A DNA stretch of 64,000 bases from Lachnospiraceae bacterium (GTDB lineage Bacteria > Bacillota > Clostridia > Lachnospirales > Lachnospiraceae). The stretch's first letter is position 1. Every line of letters begins with the position of its first letter. The DNA lies in the NCBI GenBank assembly GCA_009774215.1, contig VSNH01000004.1, positions 15,724-79,723 on the forward strand. Direction: 5' to 3'. Under the pieces are notes generated by a model. That model had not been told where the DNA came from and made no database searches. It saw nothing but the letters and a program-made list of their open reading frames with translations. The position numbers were made by a program, and so were the translations under genes. This document shows positions 23,335 to 31,667 of the stretch, in pieces.

Positions 23335-24837
23335 ATGAATGTACTGGATAATGTGATATCGTTTTTCGCCCCGGAGTGGGGTGCAAGACGGGCGGCATGG
23401 CGGAGATATGGGGATGAGATAAGGAACTATGACGCGGCGGGATATGGGAACGGGAGTGCAAGCTGGCGGGCAGTGAATCAGTCTGCGGAGATAACGGACA
23501 GATACAGCCGGGAGACGGTCAGGGCAAGGGCAAGGGATCTCGAAAGAAATTCGGATATGCTTAATTCTGTTGTCAGCGCATTTAAGAGGAATGTTTTTGG
23601 CAGCGGTTATGCGCTTACACCCAAGACTGAGGAAGCGGAGACAGATAGGGTACTGGCAGCAGCATGGAAACGGTGGTGCAAGAAACAAAACTGTGATGTG
23701 ACAGGAACGCAGTGTTTCAACCAGATCATGCGGATGTGTGTACAGCGGAAAAAGGTTGACGGCGGGATATTTATACTGAAAAGGTACACGGATCAGGGAT
23801 TTATTCCATTCCAGGTACAGACATTGGAGGTGGATGAACTTGACGTGTCACAGATCATGCCAAGGGACAAGGGCAATAAAGTAGTGGGCGGCATTGAATA
23901 CAACAGATGGAACCGTCCGATGGGATACTGGTTCAGACAGTATGATATCGAGGGATCGCAGATTTTGAATCCAGTTTATGTGGAGGCGAAAGATGTGATC
24001 TTTTATTTTACAAAAAGAAGACCGTCCCAGATCCGGGAGATGTCGGATCTGGGACAGACGGTGACAAGAATCCGTGATACAAACGAATTTATGACGGCGG
24101 TATCGGTAAAGGAGCGGATTGCGGCATGTCTTGCGGTTTTTGTTAAAAAGACGGATCCCAGTAGCGGACCGGGGCGGGGAGGCAGGGTAACCGGCGAGGG
24201 AAAGGCATCCTATGAGGGAAAAACAATCGTTCCGGGGATGATCCGGGAACTGGCTCCGGGCGACGGAATTGAGATAGTAAATCCAAATGGGCAGGCAACC
24301 GATGCCGCAACGTATATTAAGCTGATGCAGCACATGATAGGAGCCGGACAGGGGCTGTCATATGAGGCAACCAGCAGGGATATGTCCCAGACAAATTACT
24401 CCTCGGCAAGACAGGGAATGATCGAGGACGGGCTGACCTATGCGGACGAAAAGGAGCTGTTGCTGGAAATTATGGATGAAATTTACGAGACGTTCGTGAT
24501 ATCCTGCGTGCTCACTGGAATCGTAAACGTGAAAGACTTCTGGTCAAAGAAGGACAGATATCTTGCACATAAGTGGACGGAAGCGCCCAAGAAGTGGATT
24601 GACCCGGCGAAAGAGGCAACGGCGAATAAGATTGCGATTGCCACGGGTCAGAAAACATTTAAAGAGATATCCGCGGAAAACGGCAGGGATTGGAGAGAGC
24701 AGATGGAGGATATTCTGGAGGTCTTGGAGTACGCGGAAAACAAAGGATTAAATATGGGAGGTGTGATGTTTGGGAACGAATCACTATACAAAAATAAACA
24801 GAAGGTCGGCGCCGGAAACGGGAAGGGCAAGCCGTGA
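23335..24837 (+). CDS. Portal protein (lambda gpB family)
   Basis: The 500-residue protein shows SWRAVNQSAEITDRYSRETVRARARDLERNSDMLNSVV, MRMCVQRKKVDGGIF, EVDELDVSQ and SYEATSRDMSQTNYSSARQGM, all typical of the lambda portal family. It forms the dodecameric DNA gate of the head. The 3' end overlaps the next gene by 68 bp. Confidence 0.93.
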   Translation: MNVLDNVISFFAPEWGARRAAWRRYGDEIRNYDAAGYGNGSASWRAVNQSAEITDRYSRETVRARARDLERNSDMLNSVVSAFKRNVFGSGYALTPKTEEAETDRVLAAAWKRWCKKQNCDVTGTQCFNQIMRMCVQRKKVDGGIFILKRYTDQGFIPFQVQTLEVDELDVSQIMPRDKGNKVVGGIEYNRWNRPMGYWFRQYDIEGSQILNPVYVEAKDVIFYFTKRRPSQIREMSDLGQTVTRIRDTNEFMTAVSVKERIAACLAVFVKKTDPSSGPGRGGRVTGEGKASYEGKTIVPGMIRELAPGDGIEIVNPNGQATDAATYIKLMQHMIGAGQGLSYEATSRDMSQTNYSSARQGMIEDGLTYADEKELLLEIMDEIYETFVISCVLTGIVNVKDFWSKKDRYLAHKWTEAPKKWIDPAKEATANKIAIATGQKTFKEISAENGRDWREQMEDILEVLEYAENKGLNMGGVMFGNESLYKNKQKVGAGNGKGKP

Positions 24838-26989
24838 GCTGGTAGCAGGTTTTATCCGGGCAAAGGAAGGGGAAGGGAACGAACGGAAATTCATCCTTTC
24901 TTTTTCCAGCGAGGAGCCTTACGAAAGATGGTGGGGCGTGGAGATTCTGGACCATTCGGAAGGCTGCGTTGATCTTGCCCGCGTAAAAGAGATTGGATGC
25001 GTCCTTTTTAACCACAACCGGGATGCGGTGATCGGAAAAGTGCTGCGGGCATGGATTGAAGACGGCAGGGGAATGGCGGAGATTGAATTTGATACAGATG
25101 AAGAATCAGAAAAGATTTACCAGAAGGTAAAATCCGGGACGCTGAAAGGGGTATCGGTTGGATATGCAGTGTCCGTATGGGAAGATGTGAAGGCAAACGC
25201 ATTGTCTTCGGATGGAAGGTTTAAGGGAGAGGCAAGCATTGCAAAAAAGTGGGAAGTTTACGAGATTTCAGTGGTAAGTGTTCCGGCAGACCCGACGGTA
25301 GGGGTCGGAAGAGCAAAAGGGAACAATGAGCAGACCATTCGGCAGTTTGAAAGGCAGCTCATCGTAAATAAAAATATGACAGGAGGAAGTGAAAAAGAGA
25401 TGGACAAAAAGAAACAGAAACAGCAGAAGATTATGCGGCAGCGGGCGCTCTTGGATGGTGCGAAGTCGCAGCACAGGGAGTTCAGCGAGGAGGAAAGGCA
25501 GGAGTTTGAGTCCCTCCAGCGGGAGATTGACCGGCTGGAAGCGGAGATTGCGGCAGAAGAAAAACAGGAAAGCGGAAGTCCGGAGGAGAGAAATCAGCAG
25601 CGGGCAGGGGCGGCAAAAGGACTTCCGGAAACCGAATCGGAAGGTCAGTTTAATGCGGATCAGATCCGGCAGCAGGAGAGACAGAGGGTGTCAGAGATTA
25701 CGTCCATGTGCCGGGAATTTGGTCTGGACAATCAGATGAAGGGATTTATCGAAGAGGGCAGATCCGTAGAGGATGTGCGCGCAGCAGTGATTGAGCAGAT
25801 GCGGAAAAATGGGGCTCCCCTTGGCGGGCGCGTCGTCGTGGAGACAGATGAGCAGGATAAGTTCAGGGCTGCCGCGGCGGATGCGTTGATTATGCGCGGC
25901 GGCGTGCAGATACAGAATGCCGCTCCCGGAGCCAGGGATTTGATGGGGATGTCCCTGAAAGACCTGGCAGCAGAGTGTCTGGAAGCGGAGGGAGAGAGCG
26001 GCGTAAGGAGAAAGAGCGCGGATGAACTGTTTACTTTAGTGCAGAGGCAGTTCTACAATCCTACTGCGGCTTTCCCGACGATCATGGACAATGCCATCAA
26101 CAAGGCTTATGTGGAAGGGCATAAAACAGCGGCGGTCACGTTTGACAGATGGACGAAACGCGGCACCTTAAAGGATTTTAAGACACACGATAACAATTAT
26201 CTGTCCGGCCCTGCGGGAGAACTGCTGGAAGTGCCGGAAGGCGGCGAGCTGAAACATGATGTATGGAAAGATGGAAAGCGTCCGACCCGTAAGCTGAAAA
26301 CATACGGCAGGCAGTTTACCATGTCCAGACAGGCGTTTATCAATGACGACGTGGATCTGGTGACCCGTATGCCTGCAAAGTATGCCGCTTCCGCCCGCAA
26401 GACGCAGAACAAGCAGTGCTACCAGAAACTGATCGAGGATAGCGCGATCTATGACGGTGACAAGCTGTTCTGCAAAAAGCATTCCAATCTGCTTGCAAAA
26501 GGGACGGGCATTACGAGGGAAGCTGTGCAGGGCATGATCATGGCGCTTACGAACCAGAAAGATGAGTTTGGAGAGGTTTGCCTGATCCGGCCGGCGGCAC
26601 TGATTGTACCCAGTGGTTATAAATTTGACATGTACACCATGTTTTACAGCCCGACGATTAACACCGCCGGTAACACACAGGCGGTAAACCCGCTGTATCA
26701 GTATAGGGAAAGCATTGAGGTAATCGAAGATCCCACGATCAACGCCTTGTGCGGAGGATTCGGCAATGTAATGCCGTGGTGGCTGGTCGGTGAAAAAGAG
26801 GACACGGATTTTGTGGAGGTGGATTATCTGAACGGGCAGGATGTGCCCAACATCAGGCGGTCGGAAGTACCCGGAACGCTTGGGTTTGTGTGGGACATTT
26901 ATCTTGACTGGGCTGTGAATGTGATGGACTACCGCGGAGCGATCAAAAATCCGGGTGTGGCGGTGAACATGACGGTTGAGCTTGCGTAA
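24770..26989 (+). CDS. Prohead protease-major capsid fusion
   Basis: The TTG start follows GGGAGGTGTGATG. Residues about 25-185 form a prohead protease (FILSFSSEEPYERWWGVEILDH, LFNHNRDAVIGKV, GTLKGVSVGYAV, YEISVVSVPADPTVGVGR). A coiled-coil scaffold-like stretch (about 205-285) follows, then the capsid protein (from about residue 350). Fusion of protease, scaffold and capsid in one chain implies self-cleavage during head maturation. Confidence 0.85.
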   Translation: MGTNHYTKINRRSAPETGRASRELVAGFIRAKEGEGNERKFILSFSSEEPYERWWGVEILDHSEGCVDLARVKEIGCVLFNHNRDAVIGKVLRAWIEDGRGMAEIEFDTDEESEKIYQKVKSGTLKGVSVGYAVSVWEDVKANALSSDGRFKGEASIAKKWEVYEISVVSVPADPTVGVGRAKGNNEQTIRQFERQLIVNKNMTGGSEKEMDKKKQKQQKIMRQRALLDGAKSQHREFSEEERQEFESLQREIDRLEAEIAAEEKQESGSPEERNQQRAGAAKGLPETESEGQFNADQIRQQERQRVSEITSMCREFGLDNQMKGFIEEGRSVEDVRAAVIEQMRKNGAPLGGRVVVETDEQDKFRAAAADALIMRGGVQIQNAAPGARDLMGMSLKDLAAECLEAEGESGVRRKSADELFTLVQRQFYNPTAAFPTIMDNAINKAYVEGHKTAAVTFDRWTKRGTLKDFKTHDNNYLSGPAGELLEVPEGGELKHDVWKDGKRPTRKLKTYGRQFTMSRQAFINDDVDLVTRMPAKYAASARKTQNKQCYQKLIEDSAIYDGDKLFCKKHSNLLAKGTGITREAVQGMIMALTNQKDEFGEVCLIRPAALIVPSGYKFDMYTMFYSPTINTAGNTQAVNPLYQYRESIEVIEDPTINALCGGFGNVMPWWLVGEKEDTDFVEVDYLNGQDVPNIRRSEVPGTLGFVWDIYLDWAVNVMDYRGAIKNPGVAVNMTVELA

Positions 26990-27002
26990 GGAGGAATGCG
27001 GG

Positions 27003-27329
27003 ATGAAAGCAAAATATTGGCACAGGGGAGAAGCCCTTGATTATGTGAATGCGACAGAGAATAAGATCGAGGCGGGAGACGTCCTGACAATGGGCAGCAG
27101 GATCGGCGTAGCGGGGACGGATATTGAGCCGGGCGGGTTAGGATCGGTTCATGTGTCGGGCGTGTACGAGTTCACGAAGAAAGATAAGGTAGCACTGGCT
27201 GTCGGCACGGTGGTGTATCTTTCCGCAGATGGCATTACGACAACGAAGACGGATAACACGCTGGCAGGATATGTGGCGGCGGAATCCCCGGCGGAAAGCG
27301 GGACCGTATGGGTAAAGATCAACGCGTGA
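27003..27329 (+). CDS. DUF2190-like capsid decoration protein
   Basis: From ATG 27003 behind AAGGAGG, 108 residues. ALDYVNATENKIEAGDVLTMGSRIGVA and a VGTVVYLSADGITTT stretch fit the DUF2190/gpD-like capsid-stabilising family found right after the capsid gene. Confidence 0.8.
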   Translation: MKAKYWHRGEALDYVNATENKIEAGDVLTMGSRIGVAGTDIEPGGLGSVHVSGVYEFTKKDKVALAVGTVVYLSADGITTTKTDNTLAGYVAAESPAESGTVWVKINA

Positions 27330-27655
27330 AGACTTTTAAGGATGTCCTCAGAAGTGATATCAAAAGTGTGTTCCTCAACTTTGAGGAGTTCGGGGAAGAG
27401 CATGAGATCAACGGTGAAACGGTTCTGATCATCATTGATGAGAATGAACTGACGGAGAGGGAAAAGAGAATCCGGCGGGGCATAGATGCGGAGCTGCATA
27501 AAAAGCAGCTTCTCTTTTATGTCGCAGCTGAGGACTTTGGTCCTCTTCCGTCGCCCGGCAGACTTCTGGATCTGGACGGGAAAAAATATGAAATCACAGA
27601 GGCAGACAACGAGGACGGGATATACTCGATCAATCTGGAGGCGAAAAGGTCATGA
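27308..27655 (+). CDS. Head-tail joining protein (gpFII-like)
   Basis: A 115-residue protein overlapping the previous gene by 22 bp. It has FLNFEEFGEEHEINGETVLIIIDE and a C-terminal DGKKYEITEADNEDGIYSINLEA, consistent with the beta-barrel gpFII-type connector. Its place between capsid and tail genes supports this. Confidence 0.65.
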   Translation: MGKDQRVKTFKDVLRSDIKSVFLNFEEFGEEHEINGETVLIIIDENELTEREKRIRRGIDAELHKKQLLFYVAAEDFGPLPSPGRLLDLDGKKYEITEADNEDGIYSINLEAKRS

Positions 27656-28278
27656 TAATTGAGATTGAGCCTTATCCGGCGGCGGTAAGCGCGATTGAAA
27701 AAAGGCTGGCGGAACTTGGCAAAGAGGACAGAATGCAGGATGTCTTAAAGAAAGCGGTTAATGAAGTGGCTGGACTAGCAAAAGACAGGATATATGAAGA
27801 GGTCCATGACACCTATACGCTCAAAGGATTTAAAAAAGCAGACATTAAAAAGAAAAATAGTACGGTCAGGAATATTGGTGCGACACTCACTGTAAGGGGA
27901 GAGCCTCTTGGAGTTGGAAAATATTATCAACACCGAAAAGGCAGTAAAAGAAACGGTGCTAGGGTAAAAATCCTGAGAGCGTCTATGCTGCAGGAACTTG
28001 AAGTGCAAAATGGGCAGAGCGTGTACAAAGCATTCATGGCGAAGATGAAAAGCGGTCATGAAGGTGTTTTTCAGCGAGTTCCAGGAAAGTATATGAAGAA
28101 ACATATGCCGGGGAGAAACACAAAAGGCCGCGAAGCAATCAAGGAAATCGTGTCATTGTCTAAAGCAAAAGCAGCAGAGATGGTTTATGAAAGGGAAGGG
28201 ATGTACACGGAACTGCAGGAAGAACTTACCTTTCGACTGCATAAGCACATGAATGCGGTGATAGGAGGATCAACATGA
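27652..28278 (+). CDS. Minor tail protein (gpZ / HK97 gp10-like)
   Basis: The 208-residue protein has an early helix (ISAIEKRLAELGKE type), DTYTLKGFKKADIKKKNST and a basic end. This fits the family of neck/tail-completion proteins (gpZ-like). It overlaps the previous gene by 4 bp. The central region is more AT-rich than its neighbours. Confidence 0.65.
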   Translation: MIIEIEPYPAAVSAIEKRLAELGKEDRMQDVLKKAVNEVAGLAKDRIYEEVHDTYTLKGFKKADIKKKNSTVRNIGATLTVRGEPLGVGKYYQHRKGSKRNGARVKILRASMLQELEVQNGQSVYKAFMAKMKSGHEGVFQRVPGKYMKKHMPGRNTKGREAIKEIVSLSKAKAAEMVYEREGMYTELQEELTFRLHKHMNAVIGGST

Positions 28279-28775
28279 CGGTGCTGCAGTTACAGAAGGA
28301 TCTGGCAGAGGAAATTGAGAAAATACTCGCCAACATGCGCTTTAAGGATCCGGCGGGAAAGATGGCGCCGATGCGGGCGTACTGTCAAGACATTCCGAAA
28401 CGGCGGCAGACAATCAGGAAGGGAGCGCTCATGCCGGAGGAAGAAGAAACGGAGGAGGATCCCTATCCGTTTTGTATCGTAAAAGCTGAATCGGGTGGAA
28501 TGTTCAGCGGGGCGCAGAGCGTTTCCGTGATGCTGATTCTTGCGGTATTCAATGATGAGGAGCAGAATCAGGGGCAGCAGGAGTTGTTAAATGCGATGCA
28601 CAAAATCGCAGAGCGTTTTATCAGGGATCCCGTCCTGCAGGGAAAGCACAGGCTGGATCAGGAAGCTGGGATAGGGTGGCTTTTGGATGATGAGGACAGG
28701 TATCCATACTTCGCGGGAGGCATGACAATGAAGTGGGAGACATTTTTTGTGGAAAAGGAGGACAGATATGTCTGA
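28275..28775 (+). CDS. Tail terminator-like protein
   Basis: This 166-residue protein shows PYPFCIVKAESGGMFSGAQSVSVMLILAVFNDEEQNQGQQELLNAMHKI, a common arrangement of tail terminator (gpU-like) proteins of contractile phages. Overlaps both neighbours by a few bases. Confidence 0.65.
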   Translation: MTVLQLQKDLAEEIEKILANMRFKDPAGKMAPMRAYCQDIPKRRQTIRKGALMPEEEETEEDPYPFCIVKAESGGMFSGAQSVSVMLILAVFNDEEQNQGQQELLNAMHKIAERFIRDPVLQGKHRLDQEAGIGWLLDDEDRYPYFAGGMTMKWETFFVEKEDRYV

Positions 28776-29079
28776 GAAAAAGAGTGTTGCGACGTCGCAA
28801 CGGGAAGAGACGGCAAAGAAGCAGGCAGAACGGCAGGAGAAGGCTGTGATCTGGTTAGGCCCTGCCGTTGCAGGAATGGCAATGACGGGTACAGTATACA
28901 GAAACGGGCTGACGCCGCAGATGCAGCGGCTGGTAACCGAGCTGCCTGCAGCCAAAAAGCTGCTGGTGGGGACGAAGGACGCAGCGCGGGTGAGAAGGGC
29001 GCTGACTGATCAGCAGTCTGCGGAAAGCGTATGTTATAAGCGGGCATTGGAATATGCCGGGAAAGGAGCACAAGCATGA
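28768..29079 (+). CDS. Hypothetical protein before tail sheath
   Basis: From ATG 28768 behind AAAAGGAGG, 103 residues. The N-terminus is charged and carries VATSQ, whose codons form the palindrome; the rest has an IWLGPAVAGMAMTGTVYRNGL stretch typical of the small protein preceding the sheath in clostridial myophages. Function unknown. Confidence 0.65.
   Translation: MSEKKSVATSQREETAKKQAERQEKAVIWLGPAVAGMAMTGTVYRNGLTPQMQRLVTELPAAKKLLVGTKDAARVRRALTDQQSAESVCYKRALEYAGKGAQA
28786..28801. repeat. Palindrome GTTGCGACGTCGCAAC, copy 3
   Basis: Perfect 16-bp palindrome in coding sequence, again read as V-A-T-S-Q in frame. Confidence 0.85.
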
Positions 29080-30539
29080 GCGACAAATATTATCGCGGGG
29101 TACGCGTTGTTGAGGAGGGGACAGACACGGCGGAGCCGGTCAGCAGTTCAGGCCTCCAGGTGGTAATCGGCACCGCGCCGGTCAATCTGGCAGAGAATCC
29201 TGACGCAGTGGTAAATGTCCCGGTTTTATGCATGAGCATTACTGAGGCGAAAAGAAAACTCGGCTACAGCGAGGATTTCTCGGCATATACGCTGTGCCAG
29301 TCTATGTATGCCGGTTTTATTGCTTATCAGGTGGCGCCGGTTGTATTTATTAATGTGCTGGATCCCCAAAAGCACAGGAAAGATAATGGGGTGAAAGAGT
29401 ACAGCGTTGTAAACAGCCAGGCTGTGGCAGACGATCTGACGGGCGTGCTGAAAGACAGCGTCAGGGTAAATGCAGGAGAGACTACGCTGGAGAACGATGT
29501 GGATTATGTGCTGTCATTCAACGAGAAGGGACAGCTGGTAATTACATTGTTGTCTGAGCAGACGGAGACGCTGACGGGCGTGACGGTGGAATCTGCCAGC
29601 ATTGACCCGTCCAAGGTGACGGCAGAGGACGTCATTGGCGGTTATGATGTGAAGACGGGAAAAGAGAGCGGATTAGAAGCGATCAGGCAGGTTTATCCCC
29701 GGACAGGGATGGTACCGGCGTTCCTGCTTGCACCCGGATGGAGCCACGACCCGGAAGTAGGGGCTGTCATGCTGGCAAAGAGCAGATATATCAACGGCGT
29801 ATTCAAGGCGGAGTGCCTGCTTGATCTGCCGACGGAAGATACTAGGCTGTATACGGATGTCCCGAAAGTGAAGGAGGAGACAGGCTATCAGGATGAGCAG
29901 GGAATCGTGCTGTGGCCCATGGTGGAGGCAGCAGGAAAGCGGCTGTATTACTCCGCCATGTTCGGGGCGATGGCGGCGCATACGGATGCTTCCAACGACA
30001 ATGTTCCCAGCCTGTATCTGTCAAATAAGCTACTGGCAGTGGATAAAGCGGTGCTTGCAGACGGGACAGAGATATTTATGGACAGGGAGCAGGCAAACAC
30101 CTTAAGCGGGGTCGGCGTGGTGACGCTGATAAGCGAGGGAAACTGGCGGTCGTGGGGCAACAACACATCCATTTACCCGGAGGGGACAGACATGAAGGAC
30201 AGATGGATCGCGTGCAGGAGGATGTTCTCGTGGATGGCTAACAGCCTGATCACGATATACAGCGAGAAGGTGGACAGCCCGGCAAACTTCCGGCTGATCG
30301 AGAGCATCGTTGACTCTGAGAATATCCGTCTGAACAGTTACATATCCGCCGGGAAACTGGCGGGCGGCAGGATTGAGTACAATGAGGAAGAGAACAGCGT
30401 GGAGAATGTGCTGACAGGACAGGTGATCTTCCATATCTATATGGCGGCCTTTACGCCGGCGGAGGATATCGTGTTCATCCTTAAGTTCGATCCTGAGCTT
30501 CTGAAAGACAGCTTATCGGCGACAGGAGGTGCGGCATAA
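29076..30539 (+). CDS. Tail sheath protein
   Basis: The 487-residue protein has YRGVRVVEEGTDTAEPVSSS, VVIGTAPVN, MSITEAKRKLGYSEDF, a variable middle and a C-terminal region ending with FTPAEDIVFILKFDPELL. This is the contractile sheath of a myovirus. It shows that the prophage has a contractile tail. Confidence 0.92.
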   Translation: MSDKYYRGVRVVEEGTDTAEPVSSSGLQVVIGTAPVNLAENPDAVVNVPVLCMSITEAKRKLGYSEDFSAYTLCQSMYAGFIAYQVAPVVFINVLDPQKHRKDNGVKEYSVVNSQAVADDLTGVLKDSVRVNAGETTLENDVDYVLSFNEKGQLVITLLSEQTETLTGVTVESASIDPSKVTAEDVIGGYDVKTGKESGLEAIRQVYPRTGMVPAFLLAPGWSHDPEVGAVMLAKSRYINGVFKAECLLDLPTEDTRLYTDVPKVKEETGYQDEQGIVLWPMVEAAGKRLYYSAMFGAMAAHTDASNDNVPSLYLSNKLLAVDKAVLADGTEIFMDREQANTLSGVGVVTLISEGNWRSWGNNTSIYPEGTDMKDRWIACRRMFSWMANSLITIYSEKVDSPANFRLIESIVDSENIRLNSYISAGKLAGGRIEYNEEENSVENVLTGQVIFHIYMAAFTPAEDIVFILKFDPELLKDSLSATGGAA

Positions 30540-31081
30540 TGATAGAGACAAATAACAGCGGGATCGTATTCCCGGAGGTAATCAATAATTTCAGGGTCTA
30601 CAATGATGCGAACAGGATCATGGGCACGACGGCGGAGGTCAATATCGCAGAACTGCAGGCAATGACGGCAGCAGTGTCCGGTGCTGGAATTCTTGGGGAG
30701 TATAATACATCAGTAGTGGGCATGTTTCAGAGCATGTCGCAGGAAATCCCGTTCAGGATGATTGACAGGGATTTCTTTACCATGTTAAACACCGGCGAAC
30801 AGTCAAAGGTGGTGCTCCGCTCTTCCGTCCAGCAGCGGAACCGCGAGACAGGCGGGACAATCAGCACGTCCGCGATGCGTTTTGTATTCCGGGGACACCC
30901 GACGGCTGCCAAGTTCGGGACGGTAAAGATCGGGGATCTGATGAATGCCTCGATTACACTGGAACTGACCTATCTTCTGGCGGAGATCGACGGCGAGACG
31001 ATGCTGGAGCTGGATAAGCTGAACAGCGTGTACAAGGTAGCCGGGAAGGATTTGCTCAAGGATATCATGAAGCAGTGTTAA
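30539..31081 (+). CDS. Tail tube protein
   Basis: The 180-residue P2 FII-type tube protein: VINNFRVYNDANRIMGTTAEVNI, then GMFQSMSQEIPFRMID and GTVKIGDLMNASITLELTY. Directly follows the sheath, as in other myophages, with stop and start sharing one base. Confidence 0.9.
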   Translation: MIETNNSGIVFPEVINNFRVYNDANRIMGTTAEVNIAELQAMTAAVSGAGILGEYNTSVVGMFQSMSQEIPFRMIDRDFFTMLNTGEQSKVVLRSSVQQRNRETGGTISTSAMRFVFRGHPTAAKFGTVKIGDLMNASITLELTYLLAEIDGETMLELDKLNSVYKVAGKDLLKDIMKQC

Positions 31082-31119
31082 AGGGAAAAACAACAGGAAG
31101 GAAAGGACAGGTGCAGAAA

Positions 31120-31485
31120 ATGGATAAGATGGAAAAAGAGCAGGCAGATGTGGCAGTGGTAGAGAAAGCGGAGGTCATGGGCGGCGAAGTGGAAGATTTC
31201 TGGGTGATTCCGTTAAAAAAGCCGGTCAGGTTTGAGGGCGAAACTTATGACAGGATCGACCTGACAGGGCTGCACGAGATCAAAGCGGCGGATATGGTGG
31301 CAATCAACAGAAGAATGTCCCGCAGCGGGAATGTGGATGCCACGCAGGAGTTTACGCTGGAGTATGCGCTGAACATGGCAAACCTCGCAACGGGGCTCCC
31401 GCTTGAGTTTTTCGACCAGCTCCCGCCCTATGCGGCGATGGCGATAAGGGGGCGTGTGACAAGTTTTTTATTCAGACAGGAATAA
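31120..31485 (+). CDS. Tail assembly chaperone (zero frame)
   Basis: The 121-residue protein has WVIPLKKPVRFEGETYDRIDLTGLHEIKAADM and YALNMANLATGLPLEFFDQLPPYAAMAIRGRV, typical of the E-type chaperone that coats the tape measure. Near the end it carries the slippery heptamer TTTTTTA (31464-31470), exactly phased for -1 frameshifting. Confidence 0.85.
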   Translation: MDKMEKEQADVAVVEKAEVMGGEVEDFWVIPLKKPVRFEGETYDRIDLTGLHEIKAADMVAINRRMSRSGNVDATQEFTLEYALNMANLATGLPLEFFDQLPPYAAMAIRGRVTSFLFRQE

Positions 31486-31667
31486 AGCCGGAAGATGCGC
31501 CGGGGATGCGGCGGCTCTGCTTGCAGATGACCGCCGCAGGATACGGCAGTCTGGAATATTTTATGTCATTACCGATTGATGAACTGATGGAGATCGCGAA
31601 GGAGGTGATCCGGATTGCCAAAGAGCAAAGAGTACGAACTGGCGATAAAAATCGCAGGAGAAGTTGA
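31470..31667 (+). CDS. -1 frameshift extension of the tail chaperone
   Basis: After slipping at T TTT TTA, reading continues in the -1 frame for 65 residues (IQTGIKPEDAPGM, CLQMTAAGYGSLEYFMSLPIDELMEIAKEV and on). This sequence lacks its own good start and looks like the E+E' extension of P2-like phages. Expected fusion product: 31,120-31,667, overlapping the tape measure start. Confidence 0.82.
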   Translation: MQTGIKPEDAPGMRRLCLQMTAAGYGSLEYFMSLPIDELMEIAKEVIRIAKEQRVRTGDKNRRRS

